The notes under the pieces are model-generated. The model had not been told where the DNA came from and searched no databases. It saw only the letters and a list, made by a program, of their open reading frames with translations. Below, in pieces: positions 52,317-63,755 of a stretch of DNA of 64,000 nt; the first letter of the stretch is position 1; every line of letters begins with the position of its first letter. The position numbers were made by a program, and so were the translations under genes. Source of the DNA: Nephrocerus scutellatus (taxonomy: Eukaryota > Arthropoda > Insecta > Diptera > Pipunculidae); the NCBI GenBank assembly GCA_947095585.1, contig OX352761.1:63254882-63318881 (forward strand), read 5' to 3'.

Positions 52317-52580
52317 TGTTCACTGCACTATATAGTGGTGTTCACTTTTTCTAAGGGTTTGCTGCACAATTATTTTATTTATATAGTGGCGTTCAATTTT
52401 TTTTTTCTTAATTGTTCACTGCACTATTTTGTGTTTTAATTAATTTGCTTTTGTAGTGTCTATTTATAATTGTAAGAGCTCACTGCACTAATGTGGTGTT
52501 TCACTTCAATTTTAATAAATACCCACTGTACAAAATTTACTATAATTCGGTTCGTATCACTGGATCCTTTTACTCACTAG
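52317..52580 (-). other. E1 leader with direct repeats
   Basis: Four to five imperfect repeats of GTTCACTGCACTAT...GTGGTGTTCAC (plus strand, ~52318, 52372, 52415, 52474, 52526), about 55-60 bp apart, between primer site and gag. No open frame. Confidence 0.7.
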
Positions 52581-52599
52581 GATCCTACCGACTGCGCCA
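52581..52599 (-). other. E1 primer-binding site, tRNA-Ser type
   Basis: Minus strand TGGCGCAGTCGGTAGGATC at the inner edge of the 5' LTR, overlapping it by one base. Same as in G1. Confidence 0.9.
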
Positions 52600-53049
52600 T
52601 TCATATAACCGGATTACGTTGTTAGTTAAAAAAAACACTTTGGTTACTTTTTGAAATCAATTTTTATTTGCTAAGTTCTTGAAAATCCAACCTCTACTCT
52701 TAATGGGGAAACTAAGACTAAATTTACAATATAAATTCTCTTTTCATATTACTATGTATTCTTATCTATTTCATCAGCATAATTCTTCACAATAATTCCC
52801 TTTAACTTTTATGGTGTGACCGGACGCCACTTCTACCTGTAAGCATTTAATCAAAAAAACAATTCCAGGAAAGCTGTCTGGATGATTGAAAAAATGTCTT
52901 AATACAAACCGGAGCGGAAGTGCCGCTACAACCAAAGCATTCATGAAATTATTCCACTGTTAATTATGCTGATGCAATAGATTTACAGTTTTATTGTTTT
53001 CATAAATTCTTCGAATTTGTCAGGTTTTGAAGGGTTCGTATATGTAACT
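52599..53049 (-). repeat. E1 5' LTR
   Basis: 451 bp, one visible difference from the other LTR (C at 52806 against T at 46044). Confidence 0.95.
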
Positions 53050-53178
53050 CGCGTGCCCGTGTGTTTGTTTGTTTGTTCGTTGGTTTGTTTGTTTGTTTGT
53101 TTGTCGTGGAATCTTACGATAAATTTTTAACCCACTTCCCAAAGTCTGATTTCATTGTTACTTTGCACACACGCATTA
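53050..53178. repeat. R fragment and duplication junction
   Basis: Starts with the CGCG target copy, then (GTTT)n and the R sequence up to CACACACGCA at ~53176; the equivalent text continues at 60920 in copy 2. Then three bases and the start of copy 2. This is the head-to-tail junction of the 7.8-kb duplication. Confidence 0.85.
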
Positions 53179-53400
53179 TTCTTATTATTTTATTCTCTTA
53201 TAAATACAAATATAATTTAATTTTATATTTTATGTTACTATTGTAAAATTTTTATTTTTTTTTTATATATATTAGATTATTATTTTAATTTTATTTTTCC
53301 TTTCCTTAGTCTACAAGAACTATGCAAAACAAGAGAAATTTTTTTTGTATTCTCACTTGTATAGATATAAAATTGAATTGAATTGAATTGAATTGAATTG

Positions 53401-54135
53401 AAAGGGATAAACTTTCTCATACCAATAAGAATGATGTTTGTGATTGCATCAGCGGCGGCATCCACGTTGCTATCGCGAAACAATAGCGACCAGTTAATTC
53501 TCCCAAAGAAGTTGTTAAGGCCGTCCTAATTGGCTTTCTCGTAGTGCCATACTGTTTTTTTGGGAGTTTTTTCTCTAACTACGTGATTTTTAACGAGAAA
53601 TTAGCTGATACTACACAATGGTCTGACGAGCCTAGAGGTGATAATACATTGACAGAGTATTTATCAGGACGAAATCTAAGGAACAAGTCAAGGGTGTTTG
53701 CGGAATGATATGCAATGTCAGGTATTCGGGTAGGCTCATTTACAAGCTGAGTAAGGTGACTAAACTCAGCGAATAACTCAACACACCTTCCTTCGGGTGT
53801 TGCCTGGCCAGAATGGCGAAGCCACCCAGAATTGTTTACATTGAAATCGCCCGCAACAATGATTTCATGATTTGTGTCAATTCTTAAGATTGAATCAGAC
53901 AGTGCATCAAACTCGCTCTGGGTTGAAACACTGTCTAAGTGGGGGCTTCTGTAAAGTAAACAATAGTAGATGTTGCGCTCTTGTACCTTTACTTTGTTCT
54001 AAACGAAATTGAATTCCGGATTTGAACTTTGGCTAAATTGAGGCAAAAGCTGAAACGCAACATCAGTCCGGACATAGATTGCGAGTCCGCGTCGAGAGAA
54101 AAATAATGGCACCAAGCTATACCCAAACAGATTAA
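53401..54135 (-). pseudogene. J4 endonuclease part, duplicate
   Basis: Duplicate of 38373-39107 with the same stops; two or three single-base differences seen (e.g. 53586, 53837). Confidence 0.85.
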
Positions 54136-55053
54136 GAGAGAGAATTATTGTAAAGTACAAGTATTATAACTATTTTTGTATGCATTTAAAAGTTGTCCAG
54201 GATAAAATTGTGAACTTGCGTAATTTTTTTACTGTTTGTGAATTAAAGTTATTATTGGTAAATTAATAAACTTGTGTTGTGTTTTATTTGCAAAATCCTT
54301 TACGAACTCGAAAGCTTGAATTACGTAACCATTGGTGTCAGAAGTGGGATTTTGCAAATTGTAAAATTTTACAAATCGGAAAACAATAAAATTTTGCAAA
54401 TCGTTAGACAATAAATAAATTAATTGGTGATTTTTAAGCCTTGAGACAGTAAATATTTTAAGTGAAATTTACAAACCGATAAACAGTAAATAATAAAATG
54501 TAAATTGCAGTGAACATTAAATCCTATAGTTCCCAGGAGCTTAAAGAAGAGGTTGGAAGGCGAGGTCCAAGCATGGAAGCAATGCCCTTATACAACAAAT
54601 TAACTGTAAATTTGACGAGCAAAGTGAGCAGATAAACAGAAAAATTGACCATCAAAGTAAACAAAGTGAAAGGTTAAGAAAAGATTTAAATTCTCAAATG
54701 AAGCTAAATGAGCAAATGAACAGCAAGCTGGACCGGCAAAGTAAACTATCGCAGAATCAAGAGATTAAAAAAGAGTTGATTCAACAAAAGCAACAATCGC
54801 AGAAACAGAGTCAGGATAATAAACAAATCAATTTAGAATTGAGCTCCAAACTAAACGAAAAGTTGGACCAGCAGAAGCAAGAATTGAATTTTAAAATTAG
54901 CTAGAAGTTAGAACAGCAGAGCTAAAAGCTGAATCGACAAAATCAACAGCAGAGCCAAGAACTAAAACAAGAATTGAACTCCAAAAGAGATCAGCAAAAT
55001 CAAAAGCTGGATGTTATTCAAGGTGAGATGAGTGATGATGAGTGATGAGTTAG

Positions 55054-55758
55054 ATGAGCTTTACGCGGCGTAAGCTGGTGAAAAGGGAAGAGAGCCCCAA
55101 GGTCACGGTGAAGATTGCCAAACTTGGAAAGTACAACAACAGCTTGGTTGTTAGTGGTGTGTTAGAACAAAAACCATGTACGTTTACCTTGGATACAGGA
55201 GCTTCCAGATCAGTTGTGAGTCCCATCGTGGTATACAAAGGCCAAGTGGAAAAAGTATTTCGCTATAATTTGAGGACAGCGGCAGGTGAAGCTGCAGCAA
55301 TTAAAGGAGAGTGCTCCTGTAGTGTCATGTTTGGAGGAATACGGGTTTCTCATCGGTTTATTGTTGCCAGCATTACAGATGAATGCATATTTGGCCTGGA
55401 TTTCATGACAGAGCATGAGATGTCCCTTGATTTGAAGAACCGCTTGTTAAAATGGCGTAATGTGGAAGTAACCCTCCAAATAAACGACAACAAGAATGGT
55501 GGGCTAAGAGTCATTACTGAAGAAAAAGTGGGGATACCACTGATGTGCGAGAAAATCATCTATGGCAAGGTGAACGGTGATCTTGGGGAGAGTACAGTGG
55601 GAATAGTCAAGCCAACCAATTTCAATAAGAACGGACTATTATGCGGAAGAGCTCTAGTGAAACTCCAGCCCAAGATACCAGTGAGAATAATGAATGTTAG
55701 CCCATCACCGAACGTGATAAAAGAAGGAACAGTCATTGGCAAGACTTTCAGCCTGTAA
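55054..55758 (+). CDS. A2 retropepsin-like protease
   Basis: 234 residues, same as the A1 protease at 40026-40730 (DTGAS at residues 47-51). Intact as a reading frame but with no functional partners. Confidence 0.8.
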   Translation: MSFTRRKLVKREESPKVTVKIAKLGKYNNSLVVSGVLEQKPCTFTLDTGASRSVVSPIVVYKGQVEKVFRYNLRTAAGEAAAIKGECSCSVMFGGIRVSHRFIVASITDECIFGLDFMTEHEMSLDLKNRLLKWRNVEVTLQINDNKNGGLRVITEEKVGIPLMCEKIIYGKVNGDLGESTVGIVKPTNFNKNGLLCGRALVKLQPKIPVRIMNVSPSPNVIKEGTVIGKTFSL

Positions 55759-55772
55759 AAGTAAATAATACG

Positions 55773-56513
55773 CCACTAGATCTGGAAAGGAAGCAAATAA
55801 TTCGTTCGCTATGTAAATATCTTCTAGCAGCACAGCGACAAGCAGCAGAAAAGGCGCTAGAGCAATTTGCCGACGTTTTTGCTGTCAGCGACAACGGCAT
55901 GGGTAAAACCAATATAGTGCGACATCTAATCGATAAGGAAATGCGACTCCGATTCGACAGGCGCCAAGACGATTACCACTTGCTAAGCAGAAACGCTCGT
56001 TAAGAAAATGGAATGGGATGGAATCATAGAGAAGTCTAAAAGCCCATGGAGCTCACTTGTGGTACTTGTTCAAAAGAAAGATGGTTCAACGAGATTTTGT
56101 GTGGACTATCGGAAACTGAACGATGTGACCAAGATTGATAGTTATCCGTTACCACGTATAGACGACACGTTGGACACCTTTTCGGGAGCCAGAATATTCA
56201 GTACAACAAGGAGAAGACAGCATTTACTCTGGGAAACGTCTTGTATCAATTTTCTTTAATGCCGTTTGGTTTATGCAACGCTCCTGCTACGTTCGAGCGG
56301 TTGATGGAACATGTTTTGCGAGGCCTTAGCTGGAAGACATGTCTAGTCTATTTGGATGACATCATTGTTTTTGGTCATACATTTAATGAGCACGTGAATA
56401 ATCTTCGGCAAGTTCTGGAAACCATAAAAGCAGCAGCATTAAAGTTGAGTTTGCCGAAATGTAGCCTTTTCAAAAATGAAGTGAATTATTTGGGCCATAT
56501 TGTATCCAGTTAA
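55773..56513 (+). pseudogene. A2 reverse transcriptase
   Basis: Same blocks and same breaks as A1, including loss of the strand with the first catalytic Asp at ~56203 and retention of YLDD at ~56350. Confidence 0.85.
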
Positions 56514-57087
56514 GGAGTACGCACGGATCCCAAGAAGTTGGAAGCTGTTAACGAATGGCCGGTACCATTCGAAGTTTTCTGGGGCTATGCTCCGACTATC
56601 GACGGTTTGTGCCTAACTTCGCAGATATTGCACGAAGTCTTCATCGCCTTACTGAGAAGAACCAAAAGTTCCAATGGTAGAGTGAGCACCAATAATCATT
56701 TGACTTGCTGAAGGGAAAGCTGTGTAGTTCTCCAATTTTGGCATATCCACAGGCAGGAGAGTTCTTCATGCCTGGACACTGACGCGAGCAAAAAATGCGG
56801 TTATGGTAGCGATTCTATCGCTGAATCAAGGAGGAAAGGAGCGTGTAAAAGCGTACTACAGCCGTTCGCTTTCTAAGAACTACTACGTGACGCGAAGGGA
56901 ATTGCTAGCTGTTGTCGATAGCGTCAAACACTTCCACAAGTACCTATACGGTCAGTAGTTCGAACTTACCATGCAGCTCTCAAGTGGTTAATGCAGTTCA
57001 GGGAACCAGAAGGTCAAGTGGCCAGATGGATCGAACAACTCTAGGCATACACACAAACAAGAAGTGCTCTGAAGTAGTTGTACAAAT

Positions 57088-58239
57088 AAGACTACAAGTT
57101 GAAGATCGCTGGACAAAAGAGCAGCTAAAGAAGGAACAAGTGCGCGATGATTCGATTGCTCCAATATATCAATGGATGGAGCAAGGTGAAAGACCGGAGT
57201 GGCACGAGATTGCAACAGCAAGTCCTACAGTAAAAAGTTACTGGGCTCAATGGCAGTCATTGAGATTGAAAGATGGACTACTGGTAAGGAAATGAAATCG
57301 GATGATGGTAAAAGTACAAAATCACAGATTTTGCTACCAACAAAACGGGTCAAAGAAGCTCTGCAAGAAATACATAGTGGTATATCAGGAGCACATTTGG
57401 GCGTTTAAAAAACGCTAGATAAAGTAAGGAATCTTCTTCTAATGGGTCAATTGCCGTATAGATGTGGAAGACTGGTGTCGAGCGTGTTACATGTGCGCAG
57501 CAAGCAAAGACCGCAACCAAAAACTAGAGGAAAAATGCAACAGTACAATGTTGAAGCACCATTTGAGCGGGTGGCAATGGACATAGCTGGTCCATTCCCA
57601 TAAACAAGAGATGGAAATCGCTATATACTCGTGTGCATTGATTACTTCAGTAAATGGGCAGAAGCATATCCCATCGCAAACCAGGAAGCTAGCACGGTGG
57701 CTAGGGCACTCGTGGACAATTCGATATGCAGATTTGGAGTACCTCAATTTCAAGAAAACGAAGACTACTCCGTTACAGTCAGACGGAATGGTCGAAAGGT
57801 TCAACAGGACGCTGGAAGAGCATCTGCGAAAAGAAGTTAATGCCAACCAAGATTAATGGGATTGTTGTATACCGTTGTTTATGATGGGTTATCGTAGCGC
57901 TGTCCACAACACGACTAAAAATGAACCAGCAATGGTTGTATTTGGCAAATAACTTCGTCTAACAGGCGACATTAAATTTGGATCACCACCAGTAGAGCCG
58001 ACAACAAAGCAGAACTACGTTAGTGATCTAAGGGGATGATCGCTGTTCATGCTGCAGTAAGGAGCAACATAGTGGATGCCAGCAACCCAATGAAAACTAG
58101 ATATGACCTGCGTGCGAACTGTGGTGGATTTCAGGAAGGAGATTTGGTCTGGCTGTACAATCCCAAAAGAAGAAAAATTAAATCTCCAAAATTACAGCAA
58201 AGTTGGGAAGGACCTTATAAGATCATTAGGAGGGGGTGA
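57088..58239 (+). pseudogene. A2 integrase with 68-bp deletion
   Basis: Same as A1 up to CRFGVP (57735), then a deletion of 68 bp between AGTAC direct repeats (A1 42711-42715 and 42779-42783 equivalents; AGTAC kept once at 57739-57743). This removes the second catalytic Asp (SDQGRNF) and shifts the frame. The Glu motif (VERFNRTLEEHL) and C-terminal WEGPYK module remain downstream. Confidence 0.85.
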
Positions 58240-58520
58240 CCGATATTAGAGTTTATTCTATAGTTTTCAGGGTGGCTGAGGTGAATACGTGGAGTGGGTC
58301 GAAAGGTGAGGTCATGGGGTATCCAATATTAGAGTCGATTCTATAGTTTTCGGGGTCGTTAGGTGAATTATGATGGTAAGACACCTCTAATGGGTCTATA
58401 GGTGTGGTGTGGGGGTGACCGACATTAGTGTCTATTCTATAATTTTTGGGGTCGCTGAGGTGAATAGTGATGGTAAGACAGCTCTATGGGGAGAGGGTGT
58501 TGGTGAGGGTGGGGATGCGT
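58226..58520 (+). repeat. A2 3'-region minisatellite
   Basis: Duplicate of 43265-43560, with one base change noted (58484, T for C). Confidence 0.85.
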
Positions 58521-58749
58521 AGCGATATTTGTGTCAAATTTTACAACCGTGCAGTGCCAGGGACTATGGTGATGGTAAATCATCACTATTGGGAAGGGCT
58601 CAGTGAAGGGTTGTGAGAGCGATATTATTGTAAAATTTTACACCCGATTAGGCCGGGTACTAGTAAGTAGTAATTTTTATTCTTTGCTTAGCTGTGATCG
58701 CTTTGGTGGTTGGTTAAAAAGTGAAAAAGCAAAGAAAGGAGACTAACTT

Positions 58750-59401
58750 TTCTGAAACACATAGAAAACCTATTGTAATAACTATAGTGATATATCTGAT
58801 ATATCCACACTATTCATTATGTGTACTAATTCGTTGTGTGTACTTATTACATTAAAGCAAGTAAGCAAGATGACAAGTAAACAGACATCCCTTGCCATAT
58901 AAGACAATAAATTTCTTGCCAATAATCAAAAGTATGCACAAATTTTAGTTTTTAGTTGTATCGCGTTTTAAATCTCGGAAATATGTGGTTGACCTTGTGT
59001 ACTTGTGTAACGGTTATGTTTGGTACTTGTACCATATATGTAGTTCGGCTCGTATGTATTTGCTATATGGTGAGTTTTATATATCAGTATATACCAGTAC
59101 GGTCTGGTGTTCGAATAGAATAGAACAGAAATAGTATAAATACAGTAACTCTGACGCGGTGAGTTTAGTTTAATTGGAATTCAACCAGACTAGTTGAAAA
59201 GTACTTCCGAGTCGTTAGAGCTACCGCCTAAGTGAAAAGTAGTGAAATACAAGTGTTAAGTAAAAAAGTAATCTCCAGTGTAAATTTGTGAACTTTAGCT
59301 ATTTGTTAATTAAAGTTGTAATTTATGAATTAATAAACCTGCGTTGTCCTTTTATTTGCCTTATCAATTACCAACAGTAGAAAACCTAAATTTCGTAACT
59401 G
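58750..59401 (+). repeat. A2 3' LTR
   Basis: Duplicate of 43790-44441, with TATA box at 59135-59142. Confidence 0.55.
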
Positions 59402-59407
59402 TATCCC

Positions 59408-61263
59408 AAGTAACAATTTCAAGCAAACTATTCTCTGAATTTGCGAAAAGTAGTTGCCTAATAGCAAAATTTGCGAAATTCTGAGAGCTGTTATTTAGCA
59501 AAACAGTAGGTTTTCCGAAGAAAGTGGAGGTCGAAATCCTTCTGATCAGCTTCTTAGAAGCAATAAATATGCAACTAAGCAAATTGGTTCGCTTGATTTT
59601 CAAAAAATCAAAAATCAAATCGAAAAATCAGAGAAAAATTTACTTAATTTTTTCGTAAACTCTTTTGCTCTGAATCAGAGCTGAAATAAAACAAAACGTT
59701 TAGACTAAATTAAGTTTTCAGACATTCTGAGTTTTAGCATAGCGAGTTGCAAAATCAGAGCTAATTTTCCCAATATTTTCGCTATTTCTATGTAGCATTT
59801 TTGACCAAACTACTCGTTTTTGCTATTTTCAAATTTCCAATTTTTTTATAATCCAAAAATCTACAAATTTCAAGTTTTTATGAATTTTTCAGAATTTTAA
59901 ATTATAGCTACCTAAAATACACGCCTTTTTCGTATTTTAAGCAAAACAAGAACCGTCGTATTTTGGAAGTCGGACAGATTGTTCAGGGGGCTCCCATACA
60001 AATATTGATAATGATTACTTGATTATTTCAGTTAAATTAAACTAGCACTCAGCTTACGACAAACTAATGCGAATATAGGCATTTACATTAGTGCCATCTT
60101 CTGGCCACGATAAAATGCCTTTTCATTCCCACCCACTTGGCACAGCATAAGATTTCTGCCGAAATCGACTTCATTAGTTTATACAACTTTGTACATCTTG
60201 TAAATTTAAATTTATGATTTTTAATTTTTAATTCCATCAAAAATTGCAGATTGGGATTTTTTTTGCAAATTTTCAAGATGGCTGCTCCTTTACCAAAGTA
60301 AAGAATAAGAAACAATGAGTTGTAAATTGAACTATTTATACTATTTGGACACATGCGAAAAAAATTTCAATGTTGTTCCACATAAAAATAAAGTAAATGC
60401 TAATAATAATAATAATTAATAATTTATTAGTTAATAATTTCTTGATGACTATGGTTTAATGTTATAATTTCAACATTATATGTGAATATATGAACATTGT
60501 AATAGAGAAATATTTTTAGAAACCTTATTTCAGCTTGTTGCGTTTTAATGACAGATTTTGTAAAAATTTCATGTATACATTTTTCTTTAAAATATCGGTT
60601 ATAAAAATCTTACTTGCAAACTCACACCTTCCCTATTTCCTTTTACGTAAATAAAAGTGATTTGCCATACTAGATAATAAATAATAAATAAAAAAATCTT
60701 AAATTTATTATCATATCATTTGCTCATCATCAAATTTTCAAATGGTCTGTTATTAGCGATCTATTCCAAAGTTCAATTCTCTATATTAACTTCGCGTGCC
60801 CGTGTGTTTGTTTGTTTGTTCGTTGGTTTGTTTGTTTGTTTGTTTGTCGTGGAATCTTACGATAAATTTTTAACCCACTTCCCAAAGTCTGATTTCATTG
60901 TTACTTTGCACACACGCATATCTCCGATGACAACACTTTCTATTAAAAATACAAATATTTATTACAATAAGGATGGAATATTTGGCAAGTAATCGGGCTT
61001 CGGAGTCCAATTTATTTTTATTTTTTTAAATATTTTAATTGTAATGGGTTGTTTTTTTTTCAAACTTTTATTTAACTTAACTTGACCCCTCTTCTTCTTT
61101 GAGGTACTTTTTAACCAACTTTCAAGCTACCTAGAGAGCTAATTTTCTTTAACAACTCAGTGTCATGGGCCTTTTCAGAGATCCCGCTTTTGGCGCATGT
61201 GGCACGAGTGATATGTGGAAAAGAGATTTTTTCAACTTTTTAAGGACCTTTTTAACAAACTTC
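59408..61263. repeat. 1,856-bp tandem repeat, unit 1 (S2 + R)
   Basis: Starts CAAGTAACAATTTCAAG and is followed head-to-tail by unit 2. Contains S2 and an R copy from ~60773 with (GTTT)n. Near-identical to unit 2 with a few base changes (e.g. 59937/61793, 60235/62091). Confidence 0.95.
60773..61055 (+). repeat. Short R copy
   Basis: About 280 bp: AATTCTCTATATTAACTTCG, (GTTT)n, AATTTTTAACCCACTTCCC, CACACACGCATATCTCC, ATCGGGCTTCGG, and the ending TTTTAATTGTAATGGGTTG. Counterpart of 8782-8960 plus 10432-10503. A second copy is at 62629-62911. Confidence 0.7.
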
Positions 61264-63119
61264 AAGTAACAATTTCAAGTAAACTATTCTCTGAATTTGC
61301 GAAAAGTAGTTGCCTAATAGCAAAATTTGCGAAATTCTGAGAGCTGTTATTTAGCAAAACAGTAGGTTTTCCGAAGAAAGTGGAGGTCGAAATCCTTCTG
61401 ATCAGCTTCTTAGAAGCAATAAATATGCAACTAAGCAAATTGGTTCGCTTGATTTTCAAAAAATCAAAAATCAAATCGAAAAATCAGAGAAAAATTTACT
61501 TAATTTTTTCGTAAACTCTTTTGCTCTGAATCAGAGCTGAAATAAAACAAAACGTTTAGACTAAATTAAGTTTTCAGACATTCTGAGTTTTAGCATAGCG
61601 AGTTGCAAAATCAGAGCTAATTTTCCCAATATTTTCGCTATTTCTATGTAGCATTTTTGACCAAACTACTCGTTTTTGCTATTTTCAAATTTCCAATTTT
61701 TTTATAATCCAAAAATCTACAAATTTCAAGTTTTTATGAATTTTTCAGAATTTTAAATTATAGCTACCTAAAATACACGCCTTTTTCGTATTTAAAGCAA
61801 AACAAGAACCGTCATATTTTGGAAGTCGGACAGATTGTTCAGGGGGCTCCCATACAAATATTGATAATGATTACTTGATTATTTCAGTTAAATTAAACTA
61901 GCACTCAGCTTACGACAAACTAATGCGAATATAGGCATTTACATTAGTGCCATCTTCTGGCCACGATAAAATGCCTTTTCATTCCCACCCACTTGGCACA
62001 GCATAAGATTTCTGCCGAAATCGACTTCATTAGTTTATACAACTTTGTACATCTTGTAAATTTAAATTTATGATTTTTAATTTTTAATTCTATCAAAAAT
62101 TGCAGATTGGGATTTTTTTTGCAAATTTTCAAGATGGCTGCTCCTTTACCAAAGTAAAGAATAAGAAACAATGAGTTGTAAATTGAACTATTTATACTAT
62201 TTGGACACATGCGAAAAAAATTTCAATGTTGTTCCACATAAAAATAAAGTAAATGCTAATAATAATAATAATTAATAATTTATTAGTTAATAATTTCTTG
62301 ATGACTATGGTTTAATGTTATAATTTCAACATTATATGTGAATATATGAACATTGTAATAGAGAAATATTTTTAGAAACCTTATTTCAGCTTGTTGCGTT
62401 TTAATGACAGATTTTGTAAAAATTTCATGTATACATTTTTCTTTAAAATATCGGTTATAAAAATCTTACTTGCAAACTCACACCTTCCCTATTTCCTTTT
62501 ACGTAAATAAAAGTGATTTGCCATACTAGATAATAAATAATAAATAAAAAAATCTTAAATTTATTATCATATCATTTGCTCATCATCAAATTTTCAAATG
62601 GTCTGTTATTAGCGATCTATTCCAAAGTTCAATTCTCTATATTAACTTCGCGTGCCCGTGTGTTTGTTTGTTTGTTCGTTGGTTTGTTTGTTTGTTTGTT
62701 TGTCGTGGAATCTTACGATAAATTTTTAACCCACTTCCCAAAGTCTGATTTCATTGTTACTTTGCACACACGCATATCTCCGATGACAACACTTTCTATT
62801 AAAAATACAAATATTTATTACAATAAGGATGGAATATTTGGCAAGTAATCGGGCTTCGGAGTCCAATTTATTTTTATTTTTTTAAATATTTTAATTGTAA
62901 TGGGTTGTTTTTTTTTCAAACTTTTATTTAACTTAACTTGACCCCTCTTCTTCTTTGAGGTACTTTTTAACCAACTTTCAAGCTACCTAGAGAGCTAATT
63001 TTCTTTAACAACTCAGTGTCATGGGACTTTTCAGAGATCCCGCTTTTGGCGCATGTGGCACGAGTGATATGTGGAAAAGAGATTTTTTCAACTTTTTAAG
63101 GACCTTTTTAACAAACTTC
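61264..63119. repeat. 1,856-bp tandem repeat, unit 2 (S3 + R)
   Basis: Offset 1,856 from unit 1 throughout. At ~63117 unit 2 goes on into single-copy sequence (CACAAATCCTAGAGAG), whereas unit 1 returns to the unit start; this is the normal downstream flank. Confidence 0.95.
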
Positions 63120-63755
63120 CACAAATCCTAGAGAGTTGAAATTTTGTGGGTAGCTTAGTCTCGTAGGGCGCTTCCAAGATCCCGCGTATAAACACATGTC
63201 ATCAGTCTCCTCTGGCGCGTGTGATTCGTGCAATAGTAGTTGTTTCGGCTTCTCTGAAGTCATTTTTATACAACTATAGAGTTAAAGTTTTGTGCGCGTC
63301 TGCAACGTGTAGCGCGAATGTAGTGTATGTGTATACATAAACATTTAGAGTTATCAGTTTTGTTTTGTTTTTTATTGGACATGAAAATCTGTCACCGATT
63401 GCCCGTTTGGCTGTCAAGTTTTCCATTTGCCAAAAAAAAAATTAATATATTCCGGCAGATTTAATTTTATTACCACCAACAACAGGTTTTTTTGCTTGGC
63501 GCGTGGCTTGACATTTTTTATTTTGCGAAAACTAACATATTTTGTAAATATATTAAAAAATAAACCTGTAAAAAAATGCAAACAAACCCAAATCAATGAT
63601 GGTGTTCTATTTGCTGCGATAACAAGTCGACCAACGACAGATGTCACACTGCAAATGAAACGCAAAATTTATTTGTAAATCTACTTTAGTACGTCCGTTT
63701 TACTTTTTGTTATTTTGTGTGAATAAAAAAAACTTTCTAATTTTATTAACGCATT
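63120..63755. other. No recognised gene
   Basis: Single-copy in the window. Complementary open frames at 63414-63678 on both strands lack domain features. Confidence 0.4.

Larger units (their letters stand above)
45837..53049 (-). mobile_element. E1, apparently intact errantivirus (endogenous insect retrovirus)
   Basis: 7,213 bp, minus strand: 451-bp LTRs that differ at one position I could find (46044 vs 52806), tRNA-Ser-type primer site, leader with direct repeats, gag, pol, env, polypurine tract, flanked by CGCG duplications. All three genes are open over their full length. Belongs to the gypsy/17.6/ZAM-type errantiviruses (Metaviridae) by primer site, env and gene order. It sits in the first bases of an R copy, and only in copy 1 of the 7.8-kb duplication, so it is younger than that duplication or inserted after divergence of the two copies. 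Confidence 0.95.
54136..59401 (+). mobile_element. Ty3/gypsy element A2, duplicate of A1
   Basis: Carries the same partial 5' LTR, primer site (54333-54350), gag coiled coil (54698-54904), protease, RT, RNase H and integrase lesions as A1, plus a private 68-bp deletion in integrase. Because lesions are shared it arose by segmental duplication, not by transposition. Confidence 0.9.
53179..60919. repeat. 7.8-kb tandem duplication, copy 2
   Basis: Same order as copy 1: K tail (53179-53400), J4 5' part (53401-54135), A2, S2, R. Offset 15,028 up to ~57,740 and 14,960 after a 68-bp deletion. No E1. Confidence 0.95.

Noticed and set aside
52317..52580. Su(Hw)-type insulator array in E1
   Set aside because: Position fits, but the known TTGCATACC-like core is not present; reported only as repeats.
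39108..59401. A1 and A2 as two independent transpositions
   Set aside because: They share all internal lesions and the flanking J4, K and S sequence; segmental duplication explains both.
60720..60992. 90-residue open frame rich in FVCLFVGLFV
   Set aside because: It is a translation of the (GTTT)n microsatellite in R.
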